Shown here piece after piece: positions 18,035 through 28,310 of a DNA stretch of 64,000 nt; position 1 is the first letter of the stretch, and each line of letters opens with the position of its first letter. This DNA is from Rhizobium sp. CC-YZS058 (lineage in GTDB: Bacteria > Pseudomonadota > Alphaproteobacteria > Rhizobiales > Rhizobiaceae): NCBI RefSeq assembly GCF_034720595.1, contig NZ_JAYESJ010000001.1, positions 250,501 to 314,500 of the forward strand. Reading direction: 5' to 3'. Under the pieces are notes generated by a model. That model saw only the letters and a program-made list of their open reading frames with translations, was not told where the DNA came from and ran no database searches. The translations under genes were made by a program, and so were the position numbers.

Positions 18035-20560
18035 ATGTGGGCAGTCTCGCGCCGATGGATGGCGTCTTTTTCGATCCCGGCCAAGCTGATGATGTTCGTC
18101 GTCCCGATCTCGCTGATGATCATCGCGATCGCGGCCCTGAATTTCATGACGGGGACGCTCGTGCGCGTCCAGGTCGAGGGGGCGGGGCGGAGCATCGGCG
18201 AGCTCAGCGGCTTCAAGACGGCCTATTCCGATATGAGCGAGTTCCTGAACGAGACCACGGTGGAAAAGCGGGATCTGCTGATCTCACGGCTGAAGGAGCG
18301 CTCCGCCGACCTTGCCCGTTCGAAGGGCGCCTTCGCCGGAACGGAGATGGGCGCGATCCTTGAAGACACCCAGAGCGTGATCGATGGACTGCTGCCCCAG
18401 GTCGATGCTCTCTGGGCCCTGCATGAAAAGTCCCTGGCCGACAACCAGGGCATCAATGCCGAGATCAAGCGGTTGAAGGCCGCGGCCGAAGCCATTCGCC
18501 AGCATGCCGATACCCAGCGCGCCGGCCTCGGCACGCTCAATGCCGAGGCGAAGACCCTTATTGCCAGCGGCGACCAGATCGGCGCCAGCGCCAAGGATTT
18601 GAGCGGAATCCTTCGCCAGCTCGAAGAGGCGGCGACGCCGGATGCCGCCCAGGCAATCGTCAACAGCCGTGCGCGCCGCCTGTCGCGGATCGCCAGCCGA
18701 ATCAAGGATGCCTTGCCGCCGGAAGAGGCGGAGCTGGCCTTGTTGCTCGGCAAGGATCTGGGGCGGATCGCCAAGGAGGCGCGAGACAGCGGCACCATGA
18801 GCGAGACAGCCTTTGCCGAGATCCGTCAGCTGCTCCCGGCGCTTGCCGCCCATGCGGCGAAGGCCGGGACAATCGGTGCGGGCATGGCCGAGGCCTCGAT
18901 CAAGAAATTTGCCGAGCTCAGCGCCAGCATGAAGGACCTGACACAGCTTGCCGCCTATGAGGCGCAGGCGCGGGATGCGATGAACCAGACGGTGATCGAC
19001 CTCATGACCATGATGGGTGAGCCGAGCCAGGCGCAGGCCGATGCCGTTCTCCTCCAGCTGAAGGACATGCAGACGGCGCTGTCCAATGTTCCGAGCGTCG
19101 CCACGGCCGGCGAACTCCGGCGGCTCTCCCAGGCCGCGGTCGAGCCCGGCGTCATCGTCTCCAAGCTGGTGCTCGAACTCGTCACGATCGAGAGCGAGCG
19201 CAAGGCCTCCTTCGCCAAGACCGCGCAGGTCATCGACGAGGCCTGGATGAAGATCGTCGCCTTCGCCGATTCCCAGCGCGGCACCGCCACGCGCACCACC
19301 GATCACGCCATGACCCTCTCGGTCGCCGCGGCGGGCACGGCGGTGGTCTTTACCGTGATCGCCACTCTGGCGCTGGTCGGCGCGATCAAGAGGCCGCTCT
19401 CGCGGCTGATCCTCGCCATGCGCCGGGTTGCCTCGGGCGAACTCGAAACAGAGATCGACGGGACCGATCGCGGCGACGAAATCGGCGCGATGGCGCGCGC
19501 GCTCGGCATTTTCAAGTCGAACGCCACCGAGAAGCTGCACTTCGAGAACGAGGCGGCGGAGAACCGGCGCCGCGCCGAGGCCGAGCGGCGGCTTGCCGAC
19601 CAGCAGAAGGAGGAGGCCTCCCGCGCGGTGCGCCAGGCCATCGATGCGCTGGCCGTCGGCCTGAAGAGCCTGTCGCAGGGCGACCTGACCTGCACCATCC
19701 ACACCCGTTTCGCCGGCGATCTCGACGAGATCCGCCTGTCCTTCAACGACTCCGTTGCCGAAATGAACGAAACGCTGGCGCGGGTGCGCCACGCTGCCGA
19801 GGCCATTCACGACAAGAGCGGGATCTTGAGCGCCGGCGCCGAGGATATTGCCCAGCGCACCGGCCATCAGGCGGCCTCGCTGGAGGAAACCGCGGCGGCG
19901 GTCGACGAGATGACCCAGACGGTGGCTGTTTCGTCCAGGCGCGCCGGCGAGACCGACCGTATGGCGTCGGAAATCCTGTCCGACGTGCGTACCTCGAGCG
20001 CCGTCGTTGCCGAGGCCGTGGGCGCCATGGGCCGCATCGAAACCGCCTCCCAGCAGATCAGCCAGATCATCGGGCTCATCGACAGCATCGCCTTCCAGAC
20101 CAACCTCCTGGCGCTCAATGCCGGAGTGGAAGCCGCGCGCGCCGGCGAGGCGGGCAAGGGCTTTGCCGTGGTTGCCCATGAGGTGCGCGAACTCGCCCAA
20201 CGTTCCGCCACCGCGGCGCGCGACATCAAGAAGCTGGTGGAATACACGGTGGCGGAAGTGAATGGCGGCGTGAAATCGGTCGGCGAGACCGGGGAGATGA
20301 TCGAGCGCATGAACCGGCGCATTCTCGATATCGGCCGCAATGTCTCGGAAATGGCGAAGGCCAGCCAGGAACAGGCGCTGGGCCTGCAGGAGGTCAATGC
20401 CGCCGTCAATGCCATGGACCAGATGACCCAGCAGAATGCGGCGCTGGTGGCGGAAACCCATTCGGCCAGCGACCAACTGCAGACGGAGGTCGAGGATCTT
20501 GCGGCACTTCTCTCCCGCTTCCGGCTGGATGCGCGCTTGCCGCATGCGCTCGCTGCCTGA
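18035..20560 (+). CDS. Large methyl-accepting chemotaxis protein with extended periplasmic domain
   Basis: About 841 residues. Helix 1 is KLMMFVVPISLMIIAIAAL. A helical periplasmic region of about 370 residues follows, much longer than the usual 4-helix bundle. Helix 2 is VAAAGTAVVFTVIATLALV. A HAMP domain, a second HAMP-like segment (LSQGDLTCTIHTRFAGDLDEI) and the MCP hairpin ([20 protein letters not shown]) complete it. The ligand is unknown. ATG at 18035 is chosen because GGGGAG at 18021-18026 is eight bases upstream; in-frame ATGs at 18014 and 18029 are alternatives. No terminal CheR pentapeptide. Confidence 0.9.
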   Translation: MWAVSRRWMASFSIPAKLMMFVVPISLMIIAIAALNFMTGTLVRVQVEGAGRSIGELSGFKTAYSDMSEFLNETTVEKRDLLISRLKERSADLARSKGAFAGTEMGAILEDTQSVIDGLLPQVDALWALHEKSLADNQGINAEIKRLKAAAEAIRQHADTQRAGLGTLNAEAKTLIASGDQIGASAKDLSGILRQLEEAATPDAAQAIVNSRARRLSRIASRIKDALPPEEAELALLLGKDLGRIAKEARDSGTMSETAFAEIRQLLPALAAHAAKAGTIGAGMAEASIKKFAELSASMKDLTQLAAYEAQARDAMNQTVIDLMTMMGEPSQAQADAVLLQLKDMQTALSNVPSVATAGELRRLSQAAVEPGVIVSKLVLELVTIESERKASFAKTAQVIDEAWMKIVAFADSQRGTATRTTDHAMTLSVAAAGTAVVFTVIATLALVGAIKRPLSRLILAMRRVASGELETEIDGTDRGDEIGAMARALGIFKSNATEKLHFENEAAENRRRAEAERRLADQQKEEASRAVRQAIDALAVGLKSLSQGDLTCTIHTRFAGDLDEIRLSFNDSVAEMNETLARVRHAAEAIHDKSGILSAGAEDIAQRTGHQAASLEETAAAVDEMTQTVAVSSRRAGETDRMASEILSDVRTSSAVVAEAVGAMGRIETASQQISQIIGLIDSIAFQTNLLALNAGVEAARAGEAGKGFAVVAHEVRELAQRSATAARDIKKLVEYTVAEVNGGVKSVGETGEMIERMNRRILDIGRNVSEMAKASQEQALGLQEVNAAVNAMDQMTQQNAALVAETHSASDQLQTEVEDLAALLSRFRLDARLPHALAA

Positions 20561-20666
20561 CCGCCGCCCGCCCGGCCGGTGATCGGGGCGCCGGGCCAGA
20601 GGACGCCGGGCTGCCGCGACTGATCCATGTCAATGCGAGGGGCTGGCGGTCGGGCTAGCCTCCGGC

Positions 20667-21290
20667 ATGACCTTACCCTTTCCCGCCCTGCCGGACCGCT
20701 TCCTGCCCTTCCTGCTTGCCGCCTTCTTGCTGGAGGTGACGCCAGGTCCGAACATGACCTATCTTGCCTTGATTGCCGCCCGCCATGGGCGACGCAGCGG
20801 CTTCTCGACGGTGGCGGGCGTGGCGCTCGGTCTCGGGGTGATCGGCCTCGCTGCGGCCTATGGCGTTGCACGGCTCGTCGCGGCCTCGGCCGTCCTGCAG
20901 GCGGTGCTGCATGCAGGCGGCGTGCTGTTCATGCTGTTTCTTGCCTGGGAAGGGTGGACCGGCAGGGGCGAGGAGGCAGGGCCGAGCGGCGAGGGACGCT
21001 TTCTCCGGCGCGGCTTCATCACCAATCTGCTGAACCCGAAGGCGGCGCTGTTCTTCGTCTCCATCCTGCCGACCTTCGTGATGCCCGGGCCTTCGGCCGC
21101 ACGCGACGCGCTTGTCCTGACCCTGACCTATGTGGGCGTCGCAACCGGCGTGCATGCGGCCATCGTCCTGCTTGCGGGCAGCTTCACCCGCTTCATGAAC
21201 CAGCCGAAACGCGAGCAGGCGACACGGCGGGCTCTGTCGCTCCTTCTGGTCGGCGTCGCCGTCTGGATGGCTTGGTCCGGGGGGCGGTGA
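20667..21290 (+). CDS. LysE/RhtB-family exporter
   Basis: 207-residue inner-membrane protein with about six hydrophobic helices. It contains the LysE-family signature at the N-terminus (LLEVTPGPNMTYLALIAARHGRRSG-like; here LEVTPGPNMTYL) and the conserved NLLNPKAALFFVSILPTF segment. The family exports amino acids or related small molecules; the substrate cannot be read from sequence. An in-frame stop just upstream fixes the start at 20667, although the ribosome site is weak. Confidence 0.88.
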   Translation: MTLPFPALPDRFLPFLLAAFLLEVTPGPNMTYLALIAARHGRRSGFSTVAGVALGLGVIGLAAAYGVARLVAASAVLQAVLHAGGVLFMLFLAWEGWTGRGEEAGPSGEGRFLRRGFITNLLNPKAALFFVSILPTFVMPGPSAARDALVLTLTYVGVATGVHAAIVLLAGSFTRFMNQPKREQATRRALSLLLVGVAVWMAWSGGR

Positions 21291-21311
21291 CGCCCCGCTT
21301 CCGGCCTGTTT

Positions 21312-21344
21312 CAGGATCGGGCGACGGTCCGCCGCACGATCCTG
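21312..21344. terminator. Possible convergent terminator hairpin
   Basis: CAGGATCG (21312-21319) pairs perfectly with CGATCCTG (21337-21344), with a partly paired GC-rich interior. It lies between the lysE-type stop (21290) and the GNAT stop (21361). It lacks a T-run, so termination is uncertain. Confidence 0.35.
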
Positions 21345-21360
21345 CATTCGCCGCCCCTTG

Positions 21361-21900
21361 TCAGGCGGGCTGGGTATCCGGCCGGCGGATCAGGCTGCGC
21401 TTCAGCAGCACCTGTGTCGGATCGTCCTCGTCGTCATAGGCCTCGAAGTCCATGTCCTTCTCCAGCGCGATTGCCGCATGGTTGGCCCGGCTTTCGATCG
21501 ACTCGATCGACTGATAGCCGTGGCGTGCGGCGTAGTGGCAGAGATGGGAGAGCACGGCCCAGCTGATGCCGCGCTGCTTGAAATCGGCGCGAATGGTCAG
21601 GGCAACCTCGGCGCGGTGGGTCTCTTCCTCGCCGGCCAGCACGGCGACGGCAACAAGGGTTGCGTCCTCGTTGAAGGCCAGCACGTTGGTGATCGCCGGA
21701 TCGTCGAGCCGGGTCATCTGCTTCAGGCGGTCGGGCGAGACATCCTTCATGCCGGTCAGGAAGCGAAAGCGCAGATCCTCTGCCGTGACATGGGTGAAGA
21801 AGGATGCCAGGGCCGCCTGGTCCTGCGGCGTTGCCCGGCGGAGATGGATGACCTCGCCGGTGCGGGTGGTCAGCGTCGTTTGCACATCATCGGTCGGCAT
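21361..21900 (-). CDS. GNAT-family N-acetyltransferase
   Basis: 179 residues. The acetyl-CoA-binding region is evident at VALTIRADFKQRGISWAVLS, with the preceding strand LVAVAVLAGEEE. It resembles the catalytic domain of Pat-type protein acetyltransferases (VTAEDLRFRFLTGMKDVS), but lacks the N-terminal CoA-ligase-like part. The substrate is unknown. The start has AAAGGA eight bases upstream. Confidence 0.8.
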   Translation of the reverse strand: MPTDDVQTTLTTRTGEVIHLRRATPQDQAALASFFTHVTAEDLRFRFLTGMKDVSPDRLKQMTRLDDPAITNVLAFNEDATLVAVAVLAGEEETHRAEVALTIRADFKQRGISWAVLSHLCHYAARHGYQSIESIESRANHAAIALEKDMDFEAYDDEDDPTQVLLKRSLIRRPDTQPA

Positions 21901-22053
21901 GGGGCGTCCTTTCGCGGCTGCGTCGTTTCGATGAGGAGGAGACTAGCCGTGCCGGGATCCGCGGCATTGATCTAAAGCAAAGCCCCGCCTTTCGATCTGC
22001 CTATGATCGGTTTGGCTTTCGAAAGGAAAGCGATGCAAGAGGAGGAAACGGCC

Positions 22054-22506
22054 ATGCAAGTGACCGAACTGTCACAGACGGAGTGTTACGACGTGCTTGC
22101 GCACGGCCGGGTGGCGCGGCTTGCCTGCGCGCAGGACAACCAGCCCTATGTCGTGCCGATCACCTATGCCTATGCGGAGAACTGCCTGTTCGGCTTTTCC
22201 ATGCCGGGCCGCAAGATCGACATTCTGAGCAACAACCCGGCGGTGGCCATTCTGGTCGAGGACTATGCGAAGACCAGCTGGCGCAGCGTGCTGGTGGAAG
22301 GCCGGTTCGAGGCCTTGTCGGAGGAGGGTGATACGGCACCGCTCTGGCAGAAGGCCTGGGAGCTCATCAGCCGCCTGCCGGACTGGTGGGAACCGGGCGC
22401 CCTCAAGCCCAAGGCCCTGCCGCTCTCCGACCACTCGCCGCATCTGTTCTATCGCGTGCCGATCCGTAGCCTGACCGGGCGGCATTTCTTAACGGCGGTG
22501 GATTGA
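22054..22506 (+). CDS. Pyridoxamine 5'-phosphate oxidase-like flavin/heme-binding protein
   Basis: About 150 residues with the PNPOx-like split-barrel: an N-terminal ECYDVLAHGRVARLACAQDN segment, QPYVVPITYAYAENCLFGFS, and the GRKIDIL/VEDYAKTSWRSVLVEGRFE strands. Such proteins bind FMN, F420 or heme; the specific ligand and reaction are unknown. ATG at 22054 is preferred because AGGAGG lies eight bases upstream; in-frame ATGs at 22003 and 22033 precede it. Confidence 0.82.
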   Translation: MQVTELSQTECYDVLAHGRVARLACAQDNQPYVVPITYAYAENCLFGFSMPGRKIDILSNNPAVAILVEDYAKTSWRSVLVEGRFEALSEEGDTAPLWQKAWELISRLPDWWEPGALKPKALPLSDHSPHLFYRVPIRSLTGRHFLTAVD

Positions 22507-22507
22507 G

Positions 22508-22541
22508 ACGAAGGAAGCCGGCGCGAGCCGACTTCCTTCGT
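22508..22541. terminator. Bidirectional terminator with GNRA-capped stem
   Basis: ACGAAGGAAG (22508-22517) pairs with CTTCCTTCGT (22532-22541). An inner CGGC/GCCG stem is capped by a GCGA tetraloop. It lies between convergent stops at 22506 and 22559. Confidence 0.7.
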
Positions 22542-22558
22542 TCACCCGGCGCTCGGTC

Positions 22559-23392
22559 TCACCGCGCCAAGAACAGCGGCAGGGGCGGGCGCATCAGCAG
22601 GTCGCGCGTCGTGCCGCCGAAAATGCGCTCGCGCAGCCGCGAATGGCCGTAAGCGCCCATGACCAGCAGATCGGCGCCGATGCTGTTGGAGAACAGGCCC
22701 AGCGCTTCGGCCACCGTCTCGTCGCGCGTGCGGATCTGCTTCACCGTCACGCGGGCGCCGTGGCGGGCCAGATAGGTGGCGAGGTCGGCGCCGGGATCGG
22801 CACCATGATGGGTGTCGGCCTCGATCGGATCGACGACGGCGATGATCACCTCTTCGGCGGCAATCGCCATGGGCAAGGCCTCGCGCACTGCGCGGGCCGC
22901 CTCCGGTCTGGCGTTCCAGGCAATCACCAGCGATTGCGGCGCCAGCGTCGACCGTCCGTCCTCCGGCGTTACCAGGAGCGGGCGGGAGGATGAGAACAGC
23001 GCGCCGTCATAGACCTTGCGACGGAAATCGGGATCCCGGCCGGCCGAGCGGCCGAGCAGCGTCACATCCGCATAGCGCCCATGACGGGCGATCACATCGT
23101 CGGCTTCGGACAGGTAGGGATAATCCCACTTGACCTCGTAGGAGATGCCGCGCGCCGCAAGGCGCTCGCGCAGTGCTGCCGCCCTGGCGCGGGTTGCTTC
23201 CAGCTCCTCCTCGCGCTCAGCCAGCCAGAGACTGGGAATCATCGGCTCGGCCATGGTGGGCGGTGGGCTGGCAATGCCGAGCAGCAGGACGGAGAGATGC
23301 GCATCCGCCTCCTCTGCCAGGCTGGCGGCCCGGTCGATATCCTCCGGGTCGAAGGTCGGTGCGGTGACGGCGAGAATGGTCTTGAAGGACAT
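22559..23392 (-). CDS. Tandem universal stress protein (UspA family)
   Basis: 277 residues with two Usp-like halves. The first begins SFKTILAVTAPTFDPEDIDRA and the second begins SLVIAWNARPEAARAVREAL. The second half carries the nucleotide-binding-type motif LLVMGAYGHSRLRERIFGGT. ATG at 23392 follows GGAGAGG; the open frame upstream is not coding. It lies 172 bases downstream of adhP on the same strand, so co-expression under redox or respiratory stress is possible. Confidence 0.88.
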   Translation of the reverse strand: MSFKTILAVTAPTFDPEDIDRAASLAEEADAHLSVLLLGIASPPPTMAEPMIPSLWLAEREEELEATRARAAALRERLAARGISYEVKWDYPYLSEADDVIARHGRYADVTLLGRSAGRDPDFRRKVYDGALFSSSRPLLVTPEDGRSTLAPQSLVIAWNARPEAARAVREALPMAIAAEEVIIAVVDPIEADTHHGADPGADLATYLARHGARVTVKQIRTRDETVAEALGLFSNSIGADLLVMGAYGHSRLRERIFGGTTRDLLMRPPLPLFLAR

Positions 23393-23564
23393 GGCATTTC
23401 CTCTCCGGAGCGGGCTGGCAGTGGCCGCTCCTCTGTTCTGGTTGCAGGTGGCCTCGGGGCGCGAACGGGCGAGCAGGTCTCTGCTCCCGCGCCCCGAGGC
23501 CGTCAGTCGCCGCGCGATCCCACTCGGCACGGCGTCTGATGGGGGACGGAGTGGGGCCGCGCCC

Positions 23565-24641
23565 TCAGGCAGCGGCGACCTCGACCTCGGTCTGGACCGC
23601 GGCGGCATCCGGCAGGGTGAAATCCAGCACGTAGCGGCCGTTCACCGTGCCTGCCTTCAGCTCCTCGAAAATGCGGTTGATGTCGGACAGCGGCGCACGG
23701 GTGATTTCGGCATGGACCTTCCCCTGGACGGCGAAGGCCACCGCTTCGGCAAGATCCTGCCGGCTGCCGACGATCGAGCCGCGCAGCGTGATCCGCTTCA
23801 GGACGACATCGAAGATCGGCGTGGCGAAATCGCCCGGCGGCATGCCGACGAGGCTGATCGTGCCGTGGCGGCGAACGAATTGCAGCGCCTGGCCGAAGGC
23901 GGAGCGCGAGACGGCGGTCACCAGCACGCCATGGGCGCCACCGCCGGTGATGGCCTTGACCTGGTCGACAGCGTCTGCCGCGCCGGCGTTGATCGCGGCT
24001 TCGGCGCCTTCGCGCAAGGCCGCTGCCAGCTTCTCTTCCGAAAGGTCGAGCGCGACCACCCTCAGCCCCATGGCCCGGGCATATTGGATCGCCAGATGGC
24101 CGAGCCCGCCGCAGCCGGAGATCGCCACCCATTCGCCGGGGCGCGCTTCGGTTTCCTTCAGGCCCTTGTAGCTCGTCACGCCGGCACAGAGGATCGGGGC
24201 CAGGGCTGCGAGGTCGGCGTCCTTCGGCAGACGCGCGACGAAGGGCGCGGCGGCGATCACATAGTCGGCAAATCCGCCATCGCAGCTGTAGCCGGTGTTA
24301 TGCTGGCTCTCGCACAGCGTTTCCCAGCCGGTGCGGCAATGTTCGCAGTGCATGCAGGCATCATGAAGCCAGACGACGCCGACCGCATCGCCAACGGCAA
24401 GTTCGGTGACGCCCGGTCCGAGGGCAGCAACGATGCCCGCCGCCTCATGGCCGGGCGTAAAGGGCAGGGAGGGTTTGACCGGCCAGTCGCCATCCGCGGC
24501 GTGCAGGTCGGTGTGGCAGACACCGCAGGCCATCACCTTGACCAGGACTTCGCCCGGTCCGGGCTCGGGCACTGGAATCTGGCTGATGGTCAGCGGTTGA
24601 CCGAACGCGGTCACCCGCGCAGCTCTCATCATAGTCGACAT
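23565..24641 (-). CDS. adhP: Zinc-dependent alcohol dehydrogenase AdhP
   Basis: 358-residue medium-chain dehydrogenase oxidising ethanol-type alcohols with NAD. Catalytic zinc ligands sit in [16 protein letters not shown] and [11 protein letters not shown]. The structural zinc Cys cluster is [16 protein letters not shown], and the Rossmann motif is [13 protein letters not shown]. Start 24641 has GAGG eight bases upstream; another in-frame start lies at 24650. Length and motif spacing match AdhP. Confidence 0.9.
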   Translation of the reverse strand: MSTMMRAARVTAFGQPLTISQIPVPEPGPGEVLVKVMACGVCHTDLHAADGDWPVKPSLPFTPGHEAAGIVAALGPGVTELAVGDAVGVVWLHDACMHCEHCRTGWETLCESQHNTGYSCDGGFADYVIAAAPFVARLPKDADLAALAPILCAGVTSYKGLKETEARPGEWVAISGCGGLGHLAIQYARAMGLRVVALDLSEEKLAAALREGAEAAINAGAADAVDQVKAITGGGAHGVLVTAVSRSAFGQALQFVRRHGTISLVGMPPGDFATPIFDVVLKRITLRGSIVGSRQDLAEAVAFAVQGKVHAEITRAPLSDINRIFEELKAGTVNGRYVLDFTLPDAAAVQTEVEVAAA

Positions 24642-24846
24642 GGCGAACACCTCGCAGCCGGTGAAGATGTCGCCAGTCTAACGAGAGGTGCCGCGTCTGC
24701 TTTGACACAGCTCAAACGGGAGGGGGATTGCTGAAATTTTCGGAGCGGGCCGGGGCAAACGGCAGGCGCGTGGTCCGTCGGTGCCGAAAGGGCTCTGCAT
24801 GAAAGTCATGCAGCCGTCGTCTCTACGCAAGGCGCGAGCCAAAGAG

Positions 24847-24879
24847 AGGCGCGGCAGCCCGTTGCCGGCTGCCGCGCCT
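24847..24879 (-). terminator. Terminator downstream of gpmA
   Basis: Perfect 13-bp stem AGGCGCGGCAGCC / GGCTGCCGCGCCT with a seven-base loop. On the minus strand it is followed by CTCTCTTTGG, a modest pyrimidine tail. It begins 12 bases after the gpmA stop. Confidence 0.75.
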
Positions 24880-24891
24880 TGAAGATCGGTT

Positions 24892-25527
24892 TTAGTGCGC
24901 GCCGCTCATGTCGCCCAGAACCTCCTTGGAGGCCACGGTCGAATCGGCGTTCAGGCGGTAGACCATCGGCACGCCGGTGGCGAGGTTGAGCGCTAGGATC
25001 TGCTCGCGCGTCAGGCGGTCGAGCACCATCACCAGCGAGCGCAGCGAATTGCCGTGCGCGGCGACCAGCACGGTTTCGCCCTTCAGTACGCGCGGAAGGA
25101 TTTCGGTGAGGTAGTAGGGCCAGACGCGGGCGCCGGTGTCACGCAGGCTTTCGCCGCCGGGCGGCGGCACGTCATAGGAGCGGCGCCAGATATGCACCTG
25201 CTCTTCGCCCCACTTCGCGCGGGCATCGTCCTTGTTCAGGCCGGAGAGATCGCCATAGTCGCGCTCGTTCAGCGCCTGGTCGCGGATCGTTTCCAGATCG
25301 CTCTGGCCGACGGCATCGAGCACGAACTGGCAGGTGCGCTGGGCGCGCGTCAGCGCCGAGGTGAAGGCGATGTCGAACTTGATGCCGGTTGCGGCAAGAG
25401 CCTGGCCGCCGGCCTTGGCCTCCTCGACGCCCTGCTCCGTCAGGTCCGGGTCCTTCCAGCCGGTGAAGAGGTTTTTCAGGTTCCAGTCGCTCTGGCCGTG
25501 GCGCACGAGCACGAGGGTACCGGTCAT
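24892..25527 (-). CDS. gpmA: 2,3-bisphosphoglycerate-dependent phosphoglycerate mutase
   Basis: 211-residue cytosolic enzyme interconverting 3- and 2-phosphoglycerate in glycolysis and gluconeogenesis. The catalytic histidine motif [12 protein letters not shown] is at the N-terminus, [15 protein letters not shown] contains the conserved Glu region, and the second His lies in [15 protein letters not shown]. The length fits the short alphaproteobacterial form. It lies 25 bases after dapB and ends the glk/ABC/dapB/gpmA run. Confidence 0.94.
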   Translation of the reverse strand: MTGTLVLVRHGQSDWNLKNLFTGWKDPDLTEQGVEEAKAGGQALAATGIKFDIAFTSALTRAQRTCQFVLDAVGQSDLETIRDQALNERDYGDLSGLNKDDARAKWGEEQVHIWRRSYDVPPPGGESLRDTGARVWPYYLTEILPRVLKGETVLVAAHGNSLRSLVMVLDRLTREQILALNLATGVPMVYRLNADSTVASKEVLGDMSGAH

Positions 25528-25552
25528 CGGGTCAGTTCCTTTCGCGAGATGA

Positions 25553-26377
25553 TCAGCTGTCTGAAAGCCCGAGCACGTCGAGCATGGAGTAGAAGCCGGG
25601 CTTTTTCGACCGCGCCCAGAGCGCGGCGGTCACGGCGCCGCGGGCGAAGATGGAGCGGTCTGTGGCGCTGTGGGAGAGAACCACCTGTTCGCCTTCGCCG
25701 GCCAGAATCACCGAATGTTCGCCGATCACCGAGCCGCCGCGCAAGGTGGCGAAGCCGATGCTGCCCTCGGCGCGGGCGCCCGTATGTCCGTCACGCACGC
25801 GGACGGCGTGTCCGGCGAGATCGACGCCGCGGCCTGCGGCCGCTTCCTCGCCGAGCAGGAGGGCGGTGCCGGAGGGGGCATCCACCTTGTGGCGATGGTG
25901 CATTTCGAGAATTTCGAGGTCCCAGCCGGCCGCCGGCAGGGCGCGCGCGGCCTGGCGCACGAGCACGCCCAGCAGATTGACGCCGAGGCTCATATTGCCG
26001 GACTTGACGATGCGCGCATGGCGCGCCGCCGCCTTCATCGCCGCCTCGTCTTCCACCGAGCAGCCGGTCGTGCCGATGACATGGACGATACGCGCCTGGG
26101 CGGCGAGCTCGGAAAATTCGACGGAGGCTGCCGGGGCGGTGAAATCCAGCACGCCATCGGCGGAAACGAAGGCGGACAAGGGATCGTCGGTCACCGCAAT
26201 GCCGTTTTCGCCGATACCGGACAGCAGCCCGCTATCCTGGCCGAGACTGGCTGAGCCCGGACGCTCGACGGCGGCGGAGAGGGTGGCGCCTGGCGTTTCA
26301 TGGATGATGCGGATCAGGGTGCGGCCCATGCGGCCGCTGGCCCCCACGACCACCAGCTTCATCTCGTCGCCGCTCAC
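25553..26377 (-). CDS. dapB: 4-hydroxy-tetrahydrodipicolinate reductase
   Basis: 274-residue enzyme of the lysine/meso-diaminopimelate pathway. The N-terminal nucleotide-binding motif is [17 protein letters not shown]. The substrate and catalytic motif is [22 protein letters not shown], and [10 protein letters not shown] and [11 protein letters not shown] are also typical. The GTG start at 26377 overlaps the stop of the ABC exporter gene (GTGA); an ATG five codons later is an alternative. Confidence 0.95.
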   Translation of the reverse strand: MSGDEMKLVVVGASGRMGRTLIRIIHETPGATLSAAVERPGSASLGQDSGLLSGIGENGIAVTDDPLSAFVSADGVLDFTAPAASVEFSELAAQARIVHVIGTTGCSVEDEAAMKAAARHARIVKSGNMSLGVNLLGVLVRQAARALPAAGWDLEILEMHHRHKVDAPSGTALLLGEEAAAGRGVDLAGHAVRVRDGHTGARAEGSIGFATLRGGSVIGEHSVILAGEGEQVVLSHSATDRSIFARGAVTAALWARSKKPGFYSMLDVLGLSDS

Positions 26378-28215
26378 GCGCTGTCCTTCCCCAATTCCCG
26401 GTCGTCGACGCCGACGACGATATCCTCGAACCCGATCGTGCTGCCGGCGCCCTGCAGATTGTGAAGGCGAGCGTAGAGGCCGTCCTTGCGCTGCGCAAGC
26501 GCGTCGTGCGTGCCTTCTTCCGCCACCAGCCCGTCTCGCATCACCACGATCTTGTCGGCATTGGCGATGGTGGAGAGGCGGTGGGCGATGACGACGACGG
26601 TGCGGCCGGACATGGCATGGTCGAGCGCCTTCTGCACCGCCGCTTCGGATTCGGTGTCGAGCGCCGAGGTGGCCTCGTCGAGCAGCAGGATCGGTGCCTG
26701 GCGAACGAGCGCACGGGCGATCGACAGGCGCTGGCGCTGCCCGCCGGAAAGCGTCACGCCGTTTTCGCCGACCGGCGTGTCGTAGCCTTGCGGCTGCGCC
26801 AGGATGAAGTCATGCGCATAGGCGAGCCGTGCGGCCTCTTCGATCTCGGCATCGCTGGCGCCGGGGCGGCCATAGCGGATGTTGTCGCGGATCGACCCTT
26901 CGAACAGGTAGGGCTGCTGCGAGACATAGGCGAGCCCGTTGCGCAGCGATTGTTTTGTCACATGGGCAATGTCCTGCCCGTCGATCAGGATCTCGCCGCC
27001 GGATGGGTCGTAGAAACGGGGGATCAGGCTGATGACGGTGGATTTCCCGGCCCCCGACGGACCGACCAGCGCGGTCGTCTTGCCACCTTCGGCCGTGAAG
27101 GAGACGCCCTTCAGGATCGACTCGCTTTCCGAGTAGCCGAATCGCACATCGCGGAACTCGATCGTTGCCTCGCTCAGCACGAGGCTGCGCGCGTCCGGCA
27201 GATCGCGCTGGTGAGGAACCGTGTCCAGCACCTCGTAGATCATCCGCGCATTGACCGCGGCGCGCTCGAGCGCCACCTGCAGCCGGGCCAGCCGGCGTGC
27301 GGGATCGTAGGCCATGAGCAAGGCGGTGACGAAGGCGAAGAAGGCGCCGGGCGGCACGTCGTTGTAGATGGAGCGGAAGGCGGCATAGCCGAGCACGCTT
27401 GCGATCGCGAAACCGGCAAAGGTCTCGGTCATCGGCGCCGTGCGCTCCGAAAGGCGGGCAATGCGGTTGGCGCGGTTTTCCGCGCGGCTGATGATGCCTT
27501 CCACCTTGGCCTTGAGCTCGTCCTCCATCGTGAAGGCCTTGACGATGGTGATGCCCTGGATCGTCTCCTGCATGGCGCCGAGCACATGGCTGTTGATTTC
27601 CACCGACTCGCGCGTTGCCTGGCGCAGGCGGCGCGAGACATAGCGCAGGCCGAGCAGCAGCGGCGGCGCGATGACGAAGACGATGATCGTCAGCAGCCAA
27701 TCCTTGCTGATCATCACGCCGATCAGGGCGATCAGGGTCAGGAAGTCGCGGGCGATCGAGGTGACCGTCATGTTCAGGACGTCGCGGATGCCGCCGACAT
27801 TCTGGCTGATCTTGGCCGAGATGCGGGCCGAGCGCGTTTCGGTGAAATAGCCGACGCTGAGCGCCATCAGATGCGAATAAAGACGCCGCTGGTAGCGTGC
27901 GACGATATCGTTGCCGATCTTCGACAGCGCCACCGCCTGGCCATAGCTGGCAAAGCCGCGCAGCACGAAGGCGACGAAGATGGAGGCGCAGATGACGAGC
28001 ACGATATCGGCCCGCTTGTTGGCGAAGGCCTCGTTGACGACCGACTCCATGATCCAGGCGGTAAAGGCCGTCGTCCCCGCGATCACCGCAAGGCACAGGA
28101 TGGCGAAGACATAGCCTTTGATGTGGTCGCGGCCATTTTCGCGTGCGACGCGCTTGAGGACGCTGGTGATCGTTTCCGCGTCGATATCGGCCGGCTTTGA
28201 CGTGCGTTTTCCCAA
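26374..28215 (-). CDS. MsbA-like ABC exporter (fused permease and ATPase)
   Basis: 613 residues. About six membrane helices come first, including [18 protein letters not shown] and [27 protein letters not shown]. The ATPase domain has Walker [10 protein letters not shown]-loop [13 protein letters not shown], signature LSGGQRQR, Walker [14 protein letters not shown] and switch His IAHRLSTI. The type suggests a lipid A, lipid or drug flippase; the substrate is unproven. Start is TTG at 28215 with AGGAAG about five bases upstream. It is translationally coupled to dapB. Confidence 0.9.
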   Translation of the reverse strand: MGKRTSKPADIDAETITSVLKRVARENGRDHIKGYVFAILCLAVIAGTTAFTAWIMESVVNEAFANKRADIVLVICASIFVAFVLRGFASYGQAVALSKIGNDIVARYQRRLYSHLMALSVGYFTETRSARISAKISQNVGGIRDVLNMTVTSIARDFLTLIALIGVMISKDWLLTIIVFVIAPPLLLGLRYVSRRLRQATRESVEINSHVLGAMQETIQGITIVKAFTMEDELKAKVEGIISRAENRANRIARLSERTAPMTETFAGFAIASVLGYAAFRSIYNDVPPGAFFAFVTALLMAYDPARRLARLQVALERAAVNARMIYEVLDTVPHQRDLPDARSLVLSEATIEFRDVRFGYSESESILKGVSFTAEGGKTTALVGPSGAGKSTVISLIPRFYDPSGGEILIDGQDIAHVTKQSLRNGLAYVSQQPYLFEGSIRDNIRYGRPGASDAEIEEAARLAYAHDFILAQPQGYDTPVGENGVTLSGGQRQRLSIARALVRQAPILLLDEATSALDTESEAAVQKALDHAMSGRTVVVIAHRLSTIANADKIVVMRDGLVAEEGTHDALAQRKDGLYARLHNLQGAGSTIGFEDIVVGVDDRELGKDSA

Positions 28216-28310
28216 AGGCTCTTCCTGATCTCTCCGGCTGCGCGGAAAGCAACACTGCGCCGCGCTCTATAGAGCCTTGAGCGCCGTTTGGCGAGTCGGG
28301 GCGGTTGCGA

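Noticed and set aside
12493..20545. Long antisense frames opposite the chemoreceptor genes (for example 12493-14196 minus, 15069-17252 plus, 18284-20545 minus)
   Set aside because: Their translations are low-complexity and repetitive without domain features, while the opposite strands encode clear MCP proteins.
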